A stretch of 64,000 nucleotides of DNA from Azorinus chamasolen (lineage: Eukaryota > Mollusca > Bivalvia > Cardiida > Solecurtidae). The notes beneath the pieces were generated by a model, which was not told the origin of the DNA, did not search any database, and worked only from the letters and a program-made list of their open reading frames with translations. Shown piece by piece: positions 30,086 to 39,702 of the stretch. The stretch covers positions 26,161,858-26,225,857 of the forward strand of contig OY755242.1 in NCBI GenBank assembly GCA_963576725.1. The letters are read 5' to 3'. Both the position numbers and the translations under genes were made by a program. How positions within the stretch are numbered: the first letter of the stretch is position 1; each line of letters starts with the position of its first letter.

Positions 30086-30225
30086 CCCTTTACTCCATAA
30101 ATACGTATTAAAACGTTTTTTTACAAAGTAGATCCAGATCAGTCGGCTCCTGTAGGAGCCACCTAATCAGTGTCCGCTCTGTTTGCTTATGGGGTAGTAT
30201 AGATCTGACTCTGCGGTTTTTACTT
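30086..30225. mobile_element. Family F MITE, left half
   Basis: TTAA 30082-30085; CCCTTTACTCCATAAATACG, hairpin with GGCTCCTGTAGGAGCC, TCCGCTCTGTTTGCTTATGG. Confidence 0.65.
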
Positions 30226-30409
30226 ACAACTCGAAATAGACATTACTAGACGAGATGGCGTAAGCGAATCACGAGGAACAGTGCCTGGAGGACAATGTGA
30301 AAGTGAATGTATCACCAGTGCTGCATGACTAATATCAGCTACAATTATATAAATAGACATGACATGATGTCCGTTAGACGTTAGAGATGTAGGAACTGAA
30401 TTATAATTA

Positions 30410-30614
30410 CAGTAGAACCCCTCTAATGCGACCACTTAATGAATAAACATGGGTGCCTTTATAAGCAGGTGGTTGCTTAATGCAGGACAAAAGTAATGCA
30501 GAAAGCTCCTCAAGGAGCTTTCTGCATTACTTTTGTCCTGCATTAAGCTACCACCTGCATCTAGCACCCAGAATTATACCTCTTTAAGGTGGTCGCATTA
30601 GCGAAACTTTACTG
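30410..30614. mobile_element. Family B MITE, complete
   Basis: TA flanks. CAGTAGAACCCCTCTAATGC left; inner stem perfect, core GAAAGCTCCTCAAGGAGC; right end decayed to GCGAAACTTTACTG. Followed by an AGT microsatellite. Confidence 0.85.
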
Positions 30615-30699
30615 TAGTAGTAATAGTAGTACATGTAGCAGTACATTTGTAACTGTTGTTGTAGCAGAATCAGCAGCAACAATAGTAGTAGTAGGACTA

Positions 30700-30905
30700 C
30701 AGTAAAACCCCGCTAATGCGACCACCTAAAAGAGGTATAATTATGCGTGCTAGATGCAGGTGGTAGTTTAATGCAGTACAAAAGTAATGCAGAAAGCTCC
30801 TAGAGAGGAGCTTTCTGCATTACTGTTGCCCTGCATTAAGCAACCACCTGCTTATAAAGACACCCATGTTAATTCATTAAGTGGTCGCATTAGCGGGGTT
30901 CTACT
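30700..30905. mobile_element. Family B MITE, complete
   Basis: TA at 30698-30699. CAGTAAAACCCCGCTAATGC left, TTAGCGGGGTTCTACT right. Its asymmetric flanks (TAGATGCAGG; CACCCATG) are inverted relative to the neighbouring B copy. Confidence 0.85.
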
Positions 30906-30982
30906 AGTAGTAGTAGTGGTGTAGGTGGTAGTAGTAGTAGTAGTAGTAGTGGTGGTAGTAGCAGTAGTAGTAATTACATTTA

Positions 30983-31038
<56 letters not shown>

Positions 31039-31039
31039 C
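30904..31039 (+). repeat. AGT microsatellite
   Basis: About 135 bp of imperfect (AGT)n, starting at the right end of a family B element. The minus-strand frame through it is an artefact. Confidence 0.9.
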
Positions 31040-31231
31040 TGATTAATGACCTGTAAGACAGCATGCTCATTTTGTGACAGTTGCCGGATACCGTTAAAAC
31101 CGAAAGTAGCTCGATATCACCATTTAGAGTACACAGATGTGAACTATAGTAGTAGTAACTGCTCGTCGTCGTAGTAGTATATAGTACTATACATGTATAC
31201 AAACTGTTGAAATATCTTTAATTCGACCTAC

Positions 31232-31399
31232 CGAGAAAAGAAATTTTCCACCTTTATAGCGACCGTCGTTGGGTGTAATCAATATCTTGAACTTATCCAG
31301 GCGATCTGCATCCCAGTCAACATCTCCCATAGAAACCTGTCCATTCGTCAGTGTGTCGACATTTCTCCGCAAACGATAATATTCCTTTGCTGCCGACAT
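31232..31399 (-). CDS. UBE2M-like E2 gene 1, exon 1
   Basis: Encodes residues 1-56 of the protein completed by the exon at 24906-26009. ATG at 31399; the first 20 residues (MSAAKEYYRLRRNV..) replace the longer N-terminal extension of UBE2M that docks on the NEDD8 activating enzyme. Residues 35-56 (KFKILITPNDGRYKGGKFLF) are the first beta strands of the UBC fold. The exon closes at FLFS with donor GTAGGT (31226-31231), phase 0. Intron 1 is about 5.2 kb and full of MITEs. No TATA-like or other promoter signal could be assigned upstream. Confidence 0.85.
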
Positions 31400-31644
31400 T
31401 GTTCTGTTTTCCTGACTCTATCACTATTCTACTAGTACTAACTGTGTCGATCGAATTACTGCCATATTATAAGTCGGTCTATTCTGTTTATGTCGTCCAT
31501 TTCAAACGAAAAGTGACCAATGCGGCAAAATGAAACTATGGGGAATTCATGAGTCATTAACTATACATAATTTACCTTATTTAACAGGAGATCATATCAA
31601 AACTGTATTCTGCTGCAATGTTCATGTTTAAAGAAAGGAACGTG

Positions 31645-31733
31645 TTAACACCTATTCGTTTTAACACTTCTCATGTTATCGGCGATCTGAATGGCATTTG
31701 TAAACAGCCTGGATCCAGATCAGACGCCGAGTA
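31645..31733. mobile_element. Family G variant, left part
   Basis: TTAACACTTCTCATG.., GGCATTTGTAAACAGCCTGGATCC, GATCAGACGCCGAG; cut by the GAAT microsatellite. Confidence 0.5.
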
Positions 31734-31764
31734 GCTGAATGAATGAATGAATGAATGAATGAAA
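31734..31764 (+). repeat. GAAT microsatellite
   Basis: Seven or so tandem GAAT units. Confidence 0.9.
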
Positions 31765-31964
31765 GACTATTTGACGAAGGCAGCTCATAATGACTAATCT
31801 ATCTTAAGGCCCTCAAACAAAAGCATTTCATATAAAATACAAGACGAATACTGATGCAAGGCATTGGATCGCCGGGAAATTTGTGTACAAGGAAGGTTTT
31901 TAATAAGGAACTGTTTTGTTAAGACAATTGAAATACAACATTTCATTAAAAACTTAACGAAATA

Positions 31965-32606
31965 TGTAGCCTCTAGAGTGTAATGACGTAGTGACCTAGT
32001 TTCGAACCCGACATGATCCATATTTGAACTTGACCAAGATTGCATGTGGACAAACATTCTGATAAAATTTCAGTAAGATCTGATAACATTTGTAGCCACT
32101 TGAGTGTGAACGAGATTTTTCTATGATTTGACCTAGTGGCCTAGTTTATGACTGCAGGCGATTCATATTCGAACTTGACCTAGATTTCATCAGGGTCAAT
32201 ACACAAACCAATTTACTTAAAGATCAAGTGCAAAATGTGGCCTCCAGAGTGTTTAGGGTTTTGTAAGATTTGACCTAGTGACCTAGTTTTTGACCCGACA
32301 TGACCAATATTCGAACTTGGCGTAGATTTCATGGAGACACATTCTGATAAAATTTCAGTAAGATCCAATAAGATTTGTAGCTTCTAGAGCATTAACAAGA
32401 TTTTTCTAAGATTTGACCTAGTGACCTTGTTTTTGAGCCAAGGTGACCCATATTCGAGATTGACCTAAATTTCATGCAGGGCAAAACACAAACCAATTTA
32501 CTTAGAGATCAAGTGCAAAATGTGGTACCTCAACGGACAACAGACGAGGGACATCCAACGATCCTAAAAGCTCAGCATGAGCACGTCGTGCTCTGGTGAG
32601 CTAAAA
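31965..32606 (+). repeat. Tandem repeat of about 142 bp with hairpin end
   Basis: GACCTAGT recurs at about 31993, 32130, 32272 and 32415, with TTCGAACTTGACCTAGATTTC in each unit. The array ends in CTCAGCATGAGCACG..GCTCTGGTGAGCTAA. I associate this unit with common bivalve repeats, possibly Helitron-like; that is recollection, not a search. Confidence 0.65.
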
Positions 32607-33090
32607 AAATGAGGATAAATCAAAGACCTATATATACTATGGCATGCTGATAAAGAACTCTGTTGCAAACTGTAACAAGTAAATACCTGGTAAAACTATT
32701 ATGACATATGCATTGTTGGAAGTATCACATGAAACTTGACACAAATATCTAGGGCGGTCATTGATTGGTTCAGAGGCATATTGACGATACCAAAACGTAA
32801 GAGGATAAAAAATTTATCCCGTCACTACAGCCGCTAGTGACGTAATAAAGGGGTAGCATAATAAACCTAAGTTTATATGTACTGTAGAGGTTTATTTGTA
32901 TAGTAGGTGTAGGAATTTCTTCTTACAACAGGAACTATTTTTAATTTTTCTACAAATTTGTTTTACCAAAAATAACGTATAAGTTGAAAGAAAAAACACT
33001 TAATATGGATAATTATCATTAACTATCCCAGTAAAACCCCAAACCGTCATTAAAAAAAATAGAAAGGAAAAAGAGAGAATTCTTTTTTTC
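32607..33090. other. Intergenic DNA, nothing recognised
   Basis: AT-rich, no hairpin or frame that can be supported. Confidence 0.35.
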
Positions 33091-33165
33091 GTCAGCGGTG
33101 AGAATCGAACCAGGGCTGACTGCACGATAGGCGACCGTGGTAACCACTACGCTATCAGGCCAGAC
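33091..33165 (-). repeat. tRNA-like sequence (SINE head or tRNA pseudogene)
   Basis: On the minus strand, TAGCGTAGTGGTTA resembles an A box and GGTTCGATTC a B box, about 75 bp overall; a loop CTATCGT aligns with tRNA-Asp. The acceptor and T stems do not pair well, so a working tRNA is unlikely. Confidence 0.5.
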
Positions 33166-34248
33166 ATGCTTCAAGGGAAATTGAAGATGTATATAAAGTT
33201 ATTATGCTACTATATTGACTACTTTTTAAATAAAAATAAATAAAACAATAAAACTTCATTAAAACATTTATCACTCTCATGATAATTTAATCAATAAACT
33301 CTAACAAGGGCGGTGATGGTCATAGACCTAAATATAGCCTGTTCAGTTCCATTAACGAGTGACGTTAGTCCTATCTAAAAATAGAAACCGAGACGACGGA
33401 ATTCGATTTTGACCATGTAGAGCCTCCGGTAGAATAATAACCATGTCTGTTTGAATTAACATATCGACTGTCGATTCAAATGATCTTATTTTTCAAATTC
33501 GAGCACGTTTTCCCGTCTTGTAATGTAAGTCCCATCTACAGCACTAACCTATTATTCTCTATTAGGATATATCGCTTTCACATATAAAGGCACTAGCAAA
33601 GAGTTTGAATCTATTCATGACTTAACATGTGTATATCACGTGTATAAATATACTGATGTATGTATTACTTTTGTCGACATTTTTGGACAATAAACAATGG
33701 TCATTAAACAAAACTGTAATATGTCAAAATCTCTGAAGGGCATAATTTAGAACGAGAGCACCGCTAACAGGTGCACGACTACAGTTTGGACCCGGCTTCA
33801 ATTCTGCGACTTTGACCCGGCTTCATTTATGTTTACAAAACTGTTTTTGGCATTTAATGTCGGTACTTCGACGAAAAAAGTGTCATAAGTATTGTTATTA
33901 TTATTATATTGTACATTTGTTTGATAAATTTCTTTTTAAACATCGTATGAAGGTTTTTACATCACATATTTCACTACATCAATAATGCAGATAGAAACTA
34001 TTCTCTGCCACGCTCTCATGAGCCAATTCATTTGGTTCTCCTCACCGATGTACGCTGAATAGACTTTGTAAAACTTGTCGCTACCCCTCCTACATGGGTA
34101 AATACTTTTGAACATTCCATTAGTGATCGCCGCTCATGCGGCGATCAACAAACAGTATAACATAGATCTATATACACAAATAAAACAGATCAACCGTGTA
34201 GAAATAATTGTTTTGCATGCTAAGTAAGCTTGCGTCTAAAATAACCAA
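33166..34248. other. Intergenic DNA with one 24-bp palindrome
   Basis: TGATCGCCGC and its complement around TCAT form a perfect hairpin at 34124-34147. GACCCGGCTTCA is duplicated near 33790-33830. No gene or MITE is recognised. Confidence 0.4.
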
Positions 34249-34250
34249 TA

Positions 34251-34451
34251 CAATAGAACCCCTCCAAATCGGAATTCTAGTTGAGAAGAATTTACTTTCA
34301 GGCAGGTGACTGCTTAATGCAGGGTGAAAGTCATGTAGAAAGCTCCTCTGGGAGCTTTCTGCACGACTATCATCCTGCATTAAGCTGCAACCTGTCTCCA
34401 AGACCGATATTTACACTAAAATCAACATCCGGTTTTAAACGGATATTACTG
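34251..34451. mobile_element. Family C MITE, complete
   Basis: TA flanks. CAATAGAACCCCTCCAAATC left, ACGGATATTACTG right; inner stem GGCAGGTGACTGCTTAATGC, core AAAGCTCCTCTGGGAGC. Confidence 0.8.
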
Positions 34452-34454
34452 TAG

Positions 34455-34577
34455 TTGTTCCCTGCTACAAATTTTCAAGGACATGCATTTGGATCCCGAT
34501 GAAACACCAAGTAACTTGACGTCTAATCTGGATCCAATCTGTTAATATGGTTTTACCACCAGTTAGCATCCAAAGAG
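34455..34577. mobile_element. Family G variant, right part
   Basis: GCATTTGGATCCCGATGAAACACC.., GACGTCTAATCTGGATCC, ending AGCATCCAAAGAG at TTAA 34578-34581, shared with the next element. Confidence 0.55.
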
Positions 34578-34581
34578 TTAA

Positions 34582-34802
34582 CACATTATATCCTAGTGAC
34601 GCATATTTGCGCATCTATAAAAGTTACTTTATGAAACCATTGTGATAAATAGAGCATTTGCTCCTATAGGAGCAAATGCTCTATTTATCACAATGGTTTC
34701 AAACTTCAAAATTTTAAACGCTTCCTTTCTTTTAGTTAATACTCCTTTTCGGTAGATACAGTCAAAGAGGTTGAGTCTAAAAATAGCCCAGGAGAGAATG
34801 AG
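34582..34802. mobile_element. Family D MITE, complete
   Basis: TTAA 34578-34581 and 34803-34806. Left flank CACATTATATCCTAGTGACGC; perfect hairpin AAATAGAGCATTTGCTCC. Confidence 0.8.
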
Positions 34803-34911
34803 TTAACCTATCTAAAGTTTTAAGAGAAAACTAAAACACTTGTGTATAGCTCGCTCCTCTAATTGGGATCAGATGGTTTGCCACTCTCTCAGTAGTTTCT
34901 CAAAAGATTAA

Positions 34912-35143
34912 CCCTTTCCCTGTTCTATACTTACTCTGAAATACAATACCTGCTGAATATTCATTGACAAAATAGTTATAATGAAAAATGGAAGGTGGAA
35001 TAGTGTAGCCATTTTAGAAACAAAAGAAACAAATATTTCAAATTTCACCAGCAAACAGAGCAGACCCCGATCAGACGGCTCTATGGGAGCCGTCTGATCT
35101 CTGTTCGCAAATACTTGAAAATATGTTTATATGAAGAAATGGG
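34912..35143. mobile_element. Family E MITE, complete
   Basis: TTAA 34908-34911, TTCA 35144-35147. CCCTTTCCCTGTTCTATAC start, TTCATTGACAAAATAGTTATA, hairpin GCAAACAGAGCAGACC..GACGGCTC, end TATATGAAGAAATGGG. Confidence 0.8.
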
Positions 35144-35314
35144 TTCAACCGAATCGGCAGTCGGTAAAAAGATCAGATCACAGAATGAGCAGAAATTACC
35201 TTTTCAACATGAGTGGTTTACATTTAGTCTGAGTACAGGTTTGTCTTTTCAAATATTGACATGCGTGGCCTTCAAAACATAAACTGTTATTATCATATTT
35301 CTTTCTACTTAACC

Positions 35315-35382
35315 AATTTGGAATATACATGTAAGAAATTAGGACGTCATGAAAATGTTCTAGCTGATTCTTTAAAACAACA
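35315..35382. mobile_element. Family F left end, truncated
   Basis: TTAACCAATTTGGAATATAC..GTAAGAAATTAGGACGTC, interrupted by the next element. Confidence 0.4.
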
Positions 35383-35384
35383 TA

Positions 35385-35563
35385 CAGTGGAATCGGTCTT
35401 AAAACGACTGTTAAAAACAGGTCTAAATATGGAGCATTAAGACAGGTGATAGCTTAATGCAGGTTGAAAGTAATACAGAAAGCCCCTGTTACCTTTGTCT
35501 GACATAAAGCAACCACCTGCTTTTTAAGACTCCTATATTCAATAAATGAATGTTCCGTACATG
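35385..35563. mobile_element. B-like MITE, centre deleted
   Basis: CAGTGGAATCGGTCTTAAAA start; GACAGGTGATAGCTTAATGC..AGAAAGCCCC then ACATAAAGCAACCACCTGC; right end lost where family A begins. Confidence 0.6.
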
Positions 35564-35565
35564 TA

Positions 35566-35742
35566 TAGTAAAACCTCTCTATAACGGCCACTAAATTACA
35601 TCAAGTATATTGTGTTAAAGGCAGGTGACTGCTTAAAGCAAGGTGAAAGTAAAACGGAACGCTCCTATAGGAGCTTTAAGCAGCCACCTGCCCTAAATAC
35701 CAATTAACGCAATTTAGTTGCCGTTTTAGAGAGGTTTTACTG
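35566..35742. mobile_element. Family A MITE, right stem arm partly deleted at the core
   Basis: After GGAACGCTCCTATAGGAGC it jumps to TTTAAGCAGCCACCTG, losing about 25 bp of the right arm. Confidence 0.75.
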
Positions 35743-35784
35743 TATGTACACAGGATGTTTAGGTATTGGTACAAACTAGCGTCA

Positions 35785-35893
35785 GCTCTATCATAATTTC
35801 ATACGCAAACAGGGCATATCTTGATCAGACGACTCCTATGGGAGCCTTTTGATCTGGGTCTACTCCGTTTGCAAATGCGTCAAAAGAAAAGGG
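35785..35893. mobile_element. F/E MITE, hairpin and right end
   Basis: ATACGCAAACAGGGCATATC..GACTCCTATGGGAGCC..GTCTACTCCGTTTGC, ending AAAGAAAAGGG before TTAA (35894-35897). Confidence 0.6.
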
Positions 35894-35974
35894 TTAACTT
35901 CCGATCTGTTACAGGTTTCACTTTATTCTGACGAGAAACTGTTGACAGAGTGCGAGACAGTTGGACCTCGTTAA

Positions 35975-36188
35975 CCCTTTCACCGCCAATTTCGCATAAA
36001 TGCACCACGACAAATAGTGCAGTCCCAGATCAGACTCCGCCTTTTCAAGGCAGCGTCTGATCAGGGACTTCACTTTTGTCTCGAATTATATTTCTATATC
36101 TCTGCACTTATTTATCTCATTTCCTTATTTTACTGAATGGGTTAATAAAATTGGTTTGCAGACAATTAGAAATTTGGCGCCGAAAGGG
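35975..36188. mobile_element. TTAA-type MITE, G/H intermediate
   Basis: TTAA 35971-35974 and 36189-36192. CCCTTTCACCGCCAATTTCG start and ATTTGGCGCCGAAAGGG end; hairpin CAAATAGTGCAGTCCC..GACTCCGCC. Ends are G-like while the stem is H-like. Confidence 0.7.
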
Positions 36189-36297
36189 TTAAAGTTCAAT
36201 CAACCTATTATCTTTCGTCGGCATGAACATTGGGAGAAGGGTTGTGCGTCATATTCTTCAATTGTTTTATACGTGCGTACTGTTCTATGTGGATATA

Positions 36298-36420
36298 GAT
36301 ACACCTTTTTGACACCTATGTAAATAGAGTAGACCCAGTTCAGACGGCCCATATAGGGGTCGTCTGATCAGAATGTTATGTTTGCTTACAGAATAATAGA
36401 TCTGATTCTAGTAAACATCC
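36298..36420. mobile_element. Family F fragment
   Basis: CACCTTTTTGACACCTATG.., AATAGAGTAGACCCAGTTCAGACGG, CCATATAGGGGTCGTC, ATAATAGATCTGATTCTA. Confidence 0.5.
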
Positions 36421-36654
36421 ATATACTTGCGAATGAACGCGGATTTAAGTTCATGTGTTTCACAATGTCGGATCCCGTTCAGTTTTTTGTGGGTAGAAAC
36501 TATTACAGACTGCCTTTAGTCGTGAGTCAGAAACCAATTCGACAGACATGTTACAAAGCGTAAGAGGTGGGTGTATGAAAAACACAGATGGAAATCTTAT
36601 AATACTCACTTTATTTTTATATATAAAATATCATTTGTTCATTAACTTTTATCT

Positions 36655-36869
36655 CCCAAAATCCATTCCTCATATCGACGCCTTTTGGCGCCTCTGTAAG
36701 TCACTTTTTAAACAAGTGTGACATTTATCACAATGATTTCTAAACTAGACAGTTTTAAAATGTTCCTTTTTTCTAGTAAATGCTCCTTTTCGGAGATTTA
36801 TTCAAAGAGGTCGAGTCTAAATATAGACTACGAGAGGTTGAGTCTAAATATAGACTATGAGGCAACGGG
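36655..36869. mobile_element. Family D MITE, hairpin arm lost, tandem duplication
   Basis: CCATTCCTCATATCGACGCC start; only the right arm ACATTTATCACAATG remains; GAGTCTAAATATAGACTA occurs twice in tandem; ends CAACGGG at TTAA 36870-36873. Confidence 0.6.
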
Positions 36870-36915
36870 TTAAACCCAGACGTCACTTGATATAAACGAT
36901 ATGTAATAACTAATA

Positions 36916-37275
36916 ACTCTTTATCTTACAGAGAGGCCTTTTCGCGGCTTTGCAAACTGCGTAGACTCAGATCAGACGACTCATGTACGAGCCGTCTGAA
37001 CAGGGTCTGTTCTGTTTGCTTGTGGAGTATTGATCCGGCCCCGAGGTTATAAAGCTTTTTGCTAGAGTCTGAGATCATTCTCAAGCATCTGACCAATCAG
37101 ATACTTGAGAATGATCTAAGACTCAGATTCAGAAGTTTTATAACCTTTGACCCTGATTCTACAGGTTCTGTCAAGGTCAAAACAAATGTATGTGTTCATT
37201 TGGCTTTATAAAATTTCAGCTAATAAATATTCATGATGTCCTCGCTCTTTACAGGAATTTTCAAAAGGGAAAGGG
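36916..37275. mobile_element. Family F MITE interrupted by an I-like hairpin
   Basis: CTCTTTATCTTACAG start, hairpin GCAAACTGCGTAGACTC..GACTCATG. The right flank GTGGAGTATTGATCC is split from TGATTCTACAGGTTCTG by 37038-37155; ends AAAAGGGAAAGGG. Confidence 0.6.
37038..37155. mobile_element. Family I variant, nested in F
   Basis: GAGGTTATAAAGCTTTTTGC and GAAGTTTTATAACC ends; inner GAGATCATTCTCAAGC and its complement. Flanked by CCG and CTG, the latter continuing the host. Confidence 0.6.
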
Positions 37276-37325
37276 TTACAAAATCGTCCACTGCTGTAAG
37301 ATCATCGTAATGTGTTATTAATTAA

Positions 37326-37626
37326 CCCATATGCTCCCAGTGGATTCTTCCATGCTTATATATTGGATTAGTCCATTTTTTCATATATAGGGTGGCTGGT
37401 CAAATTTTTTAATTTCGTTTTGTTTTATATTGAAATTCCTATCAGCAAACGGTGTAGACTCTGATTATACGCCGCATTATGCGGCGTCTGACCAGAGTCT
37501 ACACTGTTTGCCTAAGTCCCATTTATGGGATCGTGGGAGCAAATCGAGGGCTTGGTGTAAAACTATTCTAACTCCTTCACGAAGTGAATGAGTTAGAATA
37601 GTTTTGCACCAAGCCCTCGAAATGGG
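37326..37626. mobile_element. Family K MITE with nested 75-bp hairpin
   Basis: TTAA 37322-37325. Starts CCCATATGCTCCCAGTGG and ends CGTGGGAGCAAATGGG. Hairpin GCAAACGGTGTAGACTC..ACGCCGC around ATTA. The right end is interrupted at 37545. Confidence 0.7.
37545..37619. mobile_element. 75-bp hairpin element with AAAT duplication
   Basis: CGAGGGCTTGGTGTAAAACT..CTCC pairs with the complement. Flanked by AAAT at 37541-37544 and 37620-37623. The same element is at 42101. The undisturbed site GAGCAAATGGGTCATCAG is at about 29526. Confidence 0.8.
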
Positions 37627-37859
37627 TTATCAGTAATGTATTTCTCATATGTGTGTATTTTACCCGTATGTACTTTCCATAGCCTTATAAGACAATTTAT
37701 ATAATGTAAATATCAATTAAATTATATAATACTATTGAAAGAAATAACATTTATATCCATTCGATTTTGTTTTTATGATTTTTATTTCACATGTAAATGT
37801 ATATGTCTATTTGTAAATCAAGAAAGCATTCTGTAGAGAAAGGCAATTGGTGTGAAAAA

Positions 37860-38056
37860 CATAACTTGTCGCTCCGATATTTGAGTCTGGAATCATTCTC
37901 AAGCATCTTATTGGTCAGAATTTGAGTAGACCTCAATATCTCACCAACCAAATACTTGAGAATGAACTCAGATTCAGAATTTGAGCAAAATCTAAAACAT
38001 CTGAACAATCAGATACTTGTAAAGAGCTGATTCTCAGACTCGAACGTTTTATAATC
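37860..38056. mobile_element. Family I variant, enlarged
   Basis: GAGTCTGGAATCATTCTCAAGC, ACTTGAGAATGAACTCAG and CGAACGTTTTATAATC; inner unit partly duplicated. Confidence 0.5.
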
Positions 38057-38138
38057 TCTGGGTTATATGTCATTTATGAATAAGTGCATGTAGAGGTGAC
38101 CATTTGATTTTCATGTCGCATCCTACAAGAACATGTTA

Positions 38139-38317
38139 CAGTATAACCTCTCTAAACCGGAATTCTAATTGAGAATAATTTAGATACTTCTAGGCTGGTG
38201 GGTGCTTAATGCAGGGTGAAAGTCATGCAGAAAGCTCCACCTTGCATTAAGCGGTCACCTGTCTCCAAGACCGATATTTATACTAAATTTAACGCCCGGT
38301 TTAGAGAGGTTTTACTG
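38139..38317. mobile_element. Family C MITE, right arm deleted at the centre
   Basis: TA flanks. CAGTATAACCTCTCTAAACC left; stem to AGAAAGCTCC then directly ACCTTGCATTAAGCGG; right end GAGAGGTTTTACTG. Confidence 0.75.
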
Positions 38318-38519
38318 TATATTTAAATTTCAAAATCCATAAGGAATCACAATGCGAAAAGCAAATAATAACGATGACAATGATGGCAGTACTTTTGCAC
38401 TTGTCTGTCAATTGCTAAATATAGCTTACATCACTTAAGTAAATACATATCTCTGTTCATTGTCACAATGATGGTTATTATTGCACAAACCCCATTGTAT
38501 GGTACACAACCTTTTAAGC

Positions 38520-38600
38520 ACCCAAAGTGGTAATATACATAACCTTTCGCTCATATAAACGTGTTTTCACACATTTGAATATCGTATTCTCCCTAAGGAC
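38520..38600. mobile_element. Family E left end fragment
   Basis: CCTTTCGCTCATATAAACG then TTTTCACACATTTGAA. Confidence 0.4.
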
Positions 38601-38634
38601 AACTAAAACCCTATATAATAACTTTATAGGTTTT

Positions 38635-38790
38635 CCAATTTATACGTGGTACCTTAATGCAGACTGAAAGAAATATAGAAAACTCCCCTAGGAGCTGTCT
38701 GCAACGTTTTCAGTCTGATTTAAGCATCCACATGTGTACAAAATGCATAAAGCTCCTTTTAAAAAATGTAACCCCGTCGTTTATTAGAGA
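38635..38790. mobile_element. Family N (B-like) MITE, partial
   Basis: GTGGTACCTTAATGCAGACTG.., AACTCCCCTAGGAGC, TTTAAGCATCCACATGTG, AAAATGCATAAAGC. Matches the interrupted copy at 57650-58040. Confidence 0.5.
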
Positions 38791-39165
38791 TAATGCAGTT
38801 TACATTACCATCACTGTTAATAAGATATGCACGATTCATGTCTTAGCCAACTCTTATTTATTTGGCAATCATTAGACTCGCCCCTACGTGTTGATTCTGA
38901 TGATTACCAACAATATAGCATTTGGCAGAGACATATATAAAAGTAATGTACCATATTTTCTTTTATTTTACTCTAGACCTCTTATCTACATGTATAAACC
39001 ACATACAATATTTCACAATAATATTCATGAAAGCACCGAGTATTCTATTATCACAAGCAGTTACATAATTGGCACATATTGTGCATATACAAAATGTACA
39101 TGATAAACTTTGCAAACAATCCAGATGAGATATCGCATTACAACTGGTTCCGATGTTATAAGACT
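38791..39165. other. Intergenic DNA, nothing recognised
   Basis: AT-rich with a weak G trace (GTTGATTCTGATGATTACC near 38889). No gene supported. Confidence 0.35.
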
Positions 39166-39169
39166 TCTG

Positions 39170-39290
39170 GGTTCGAAGTTATAAAACTTTTGACTTTGAT
39201 TTCATTCTCAAATATCCCATTGATCAGTTGCTTAAGAATGACCCCCAGAGGCTCAGACTCAAGCAAAACATTTTATAACCTCGGGGCCTG
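39170..39290. mobile_element. Family I variant
   Basis: GAAGTTATAAAACTTTTGAC and CAAAACATTTTATAACCTCGG ends, inner ATTTCATTCTCAAATATCC and decayed complement. Confidence 0.5.
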
Positions 39291-39362
39291 ATGGCGAGTG
39301 AGTTCATTCCCCAGTACAATGATTGTCGGAGTTTGGAGTTCCAACCAAACTCTTACAAACTG

Positions 39363-39510
39363 GGTCCATGCTTATAAAACTTAAGGTTGAGTCTGGGTTC
39401 GTTCTCAAGCTTTTGATTGGTCAGATTTCAGCCTTGAGAACTCAAATCTGACCAATCAAAAGCTGGAGAACGAACTCAGACTCAACTAAAAAGCTTTATA
39501 AGCATGGACC
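39363..39510. mobile_element. Family I element
   Basis: GGTCCATGCTTATAAAAC and GCTTTATAAGCATGGACC ends; flanked by CTG (39360-39362) and CAG (39511-39513). Lacks one internal unit found in the other copies. Confidence 0.7.
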
Positions 39511-39702
39511 CAGATGCCACAAAATGAACTTTCAGAAATAAGCAAAACCGGGTATAACCTCGGGGCCAGTTTTATCTCTACACACTGAAAGATAATCTGA
39601 TTTAGGACTGCAACAGACAAGTGTTTAGCAAAACAAATTGTATTAAACATTGAGCATACTGTAAAGAACAAAATGTATATGATTCAAAAAACGTTTTCTT
39701 TA

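Noticed and set aside
30852..31202. 116-codon minus-strand frame rich in Leu and Thr
   Set aside because: It is the translation of the AGT microsatellite.
33091..33165. Functional tRNA gene
   Set aside because: A and B boxes are present, but the acceptor and T stems do not pair, so only a tRNA-like repeat is claimed.
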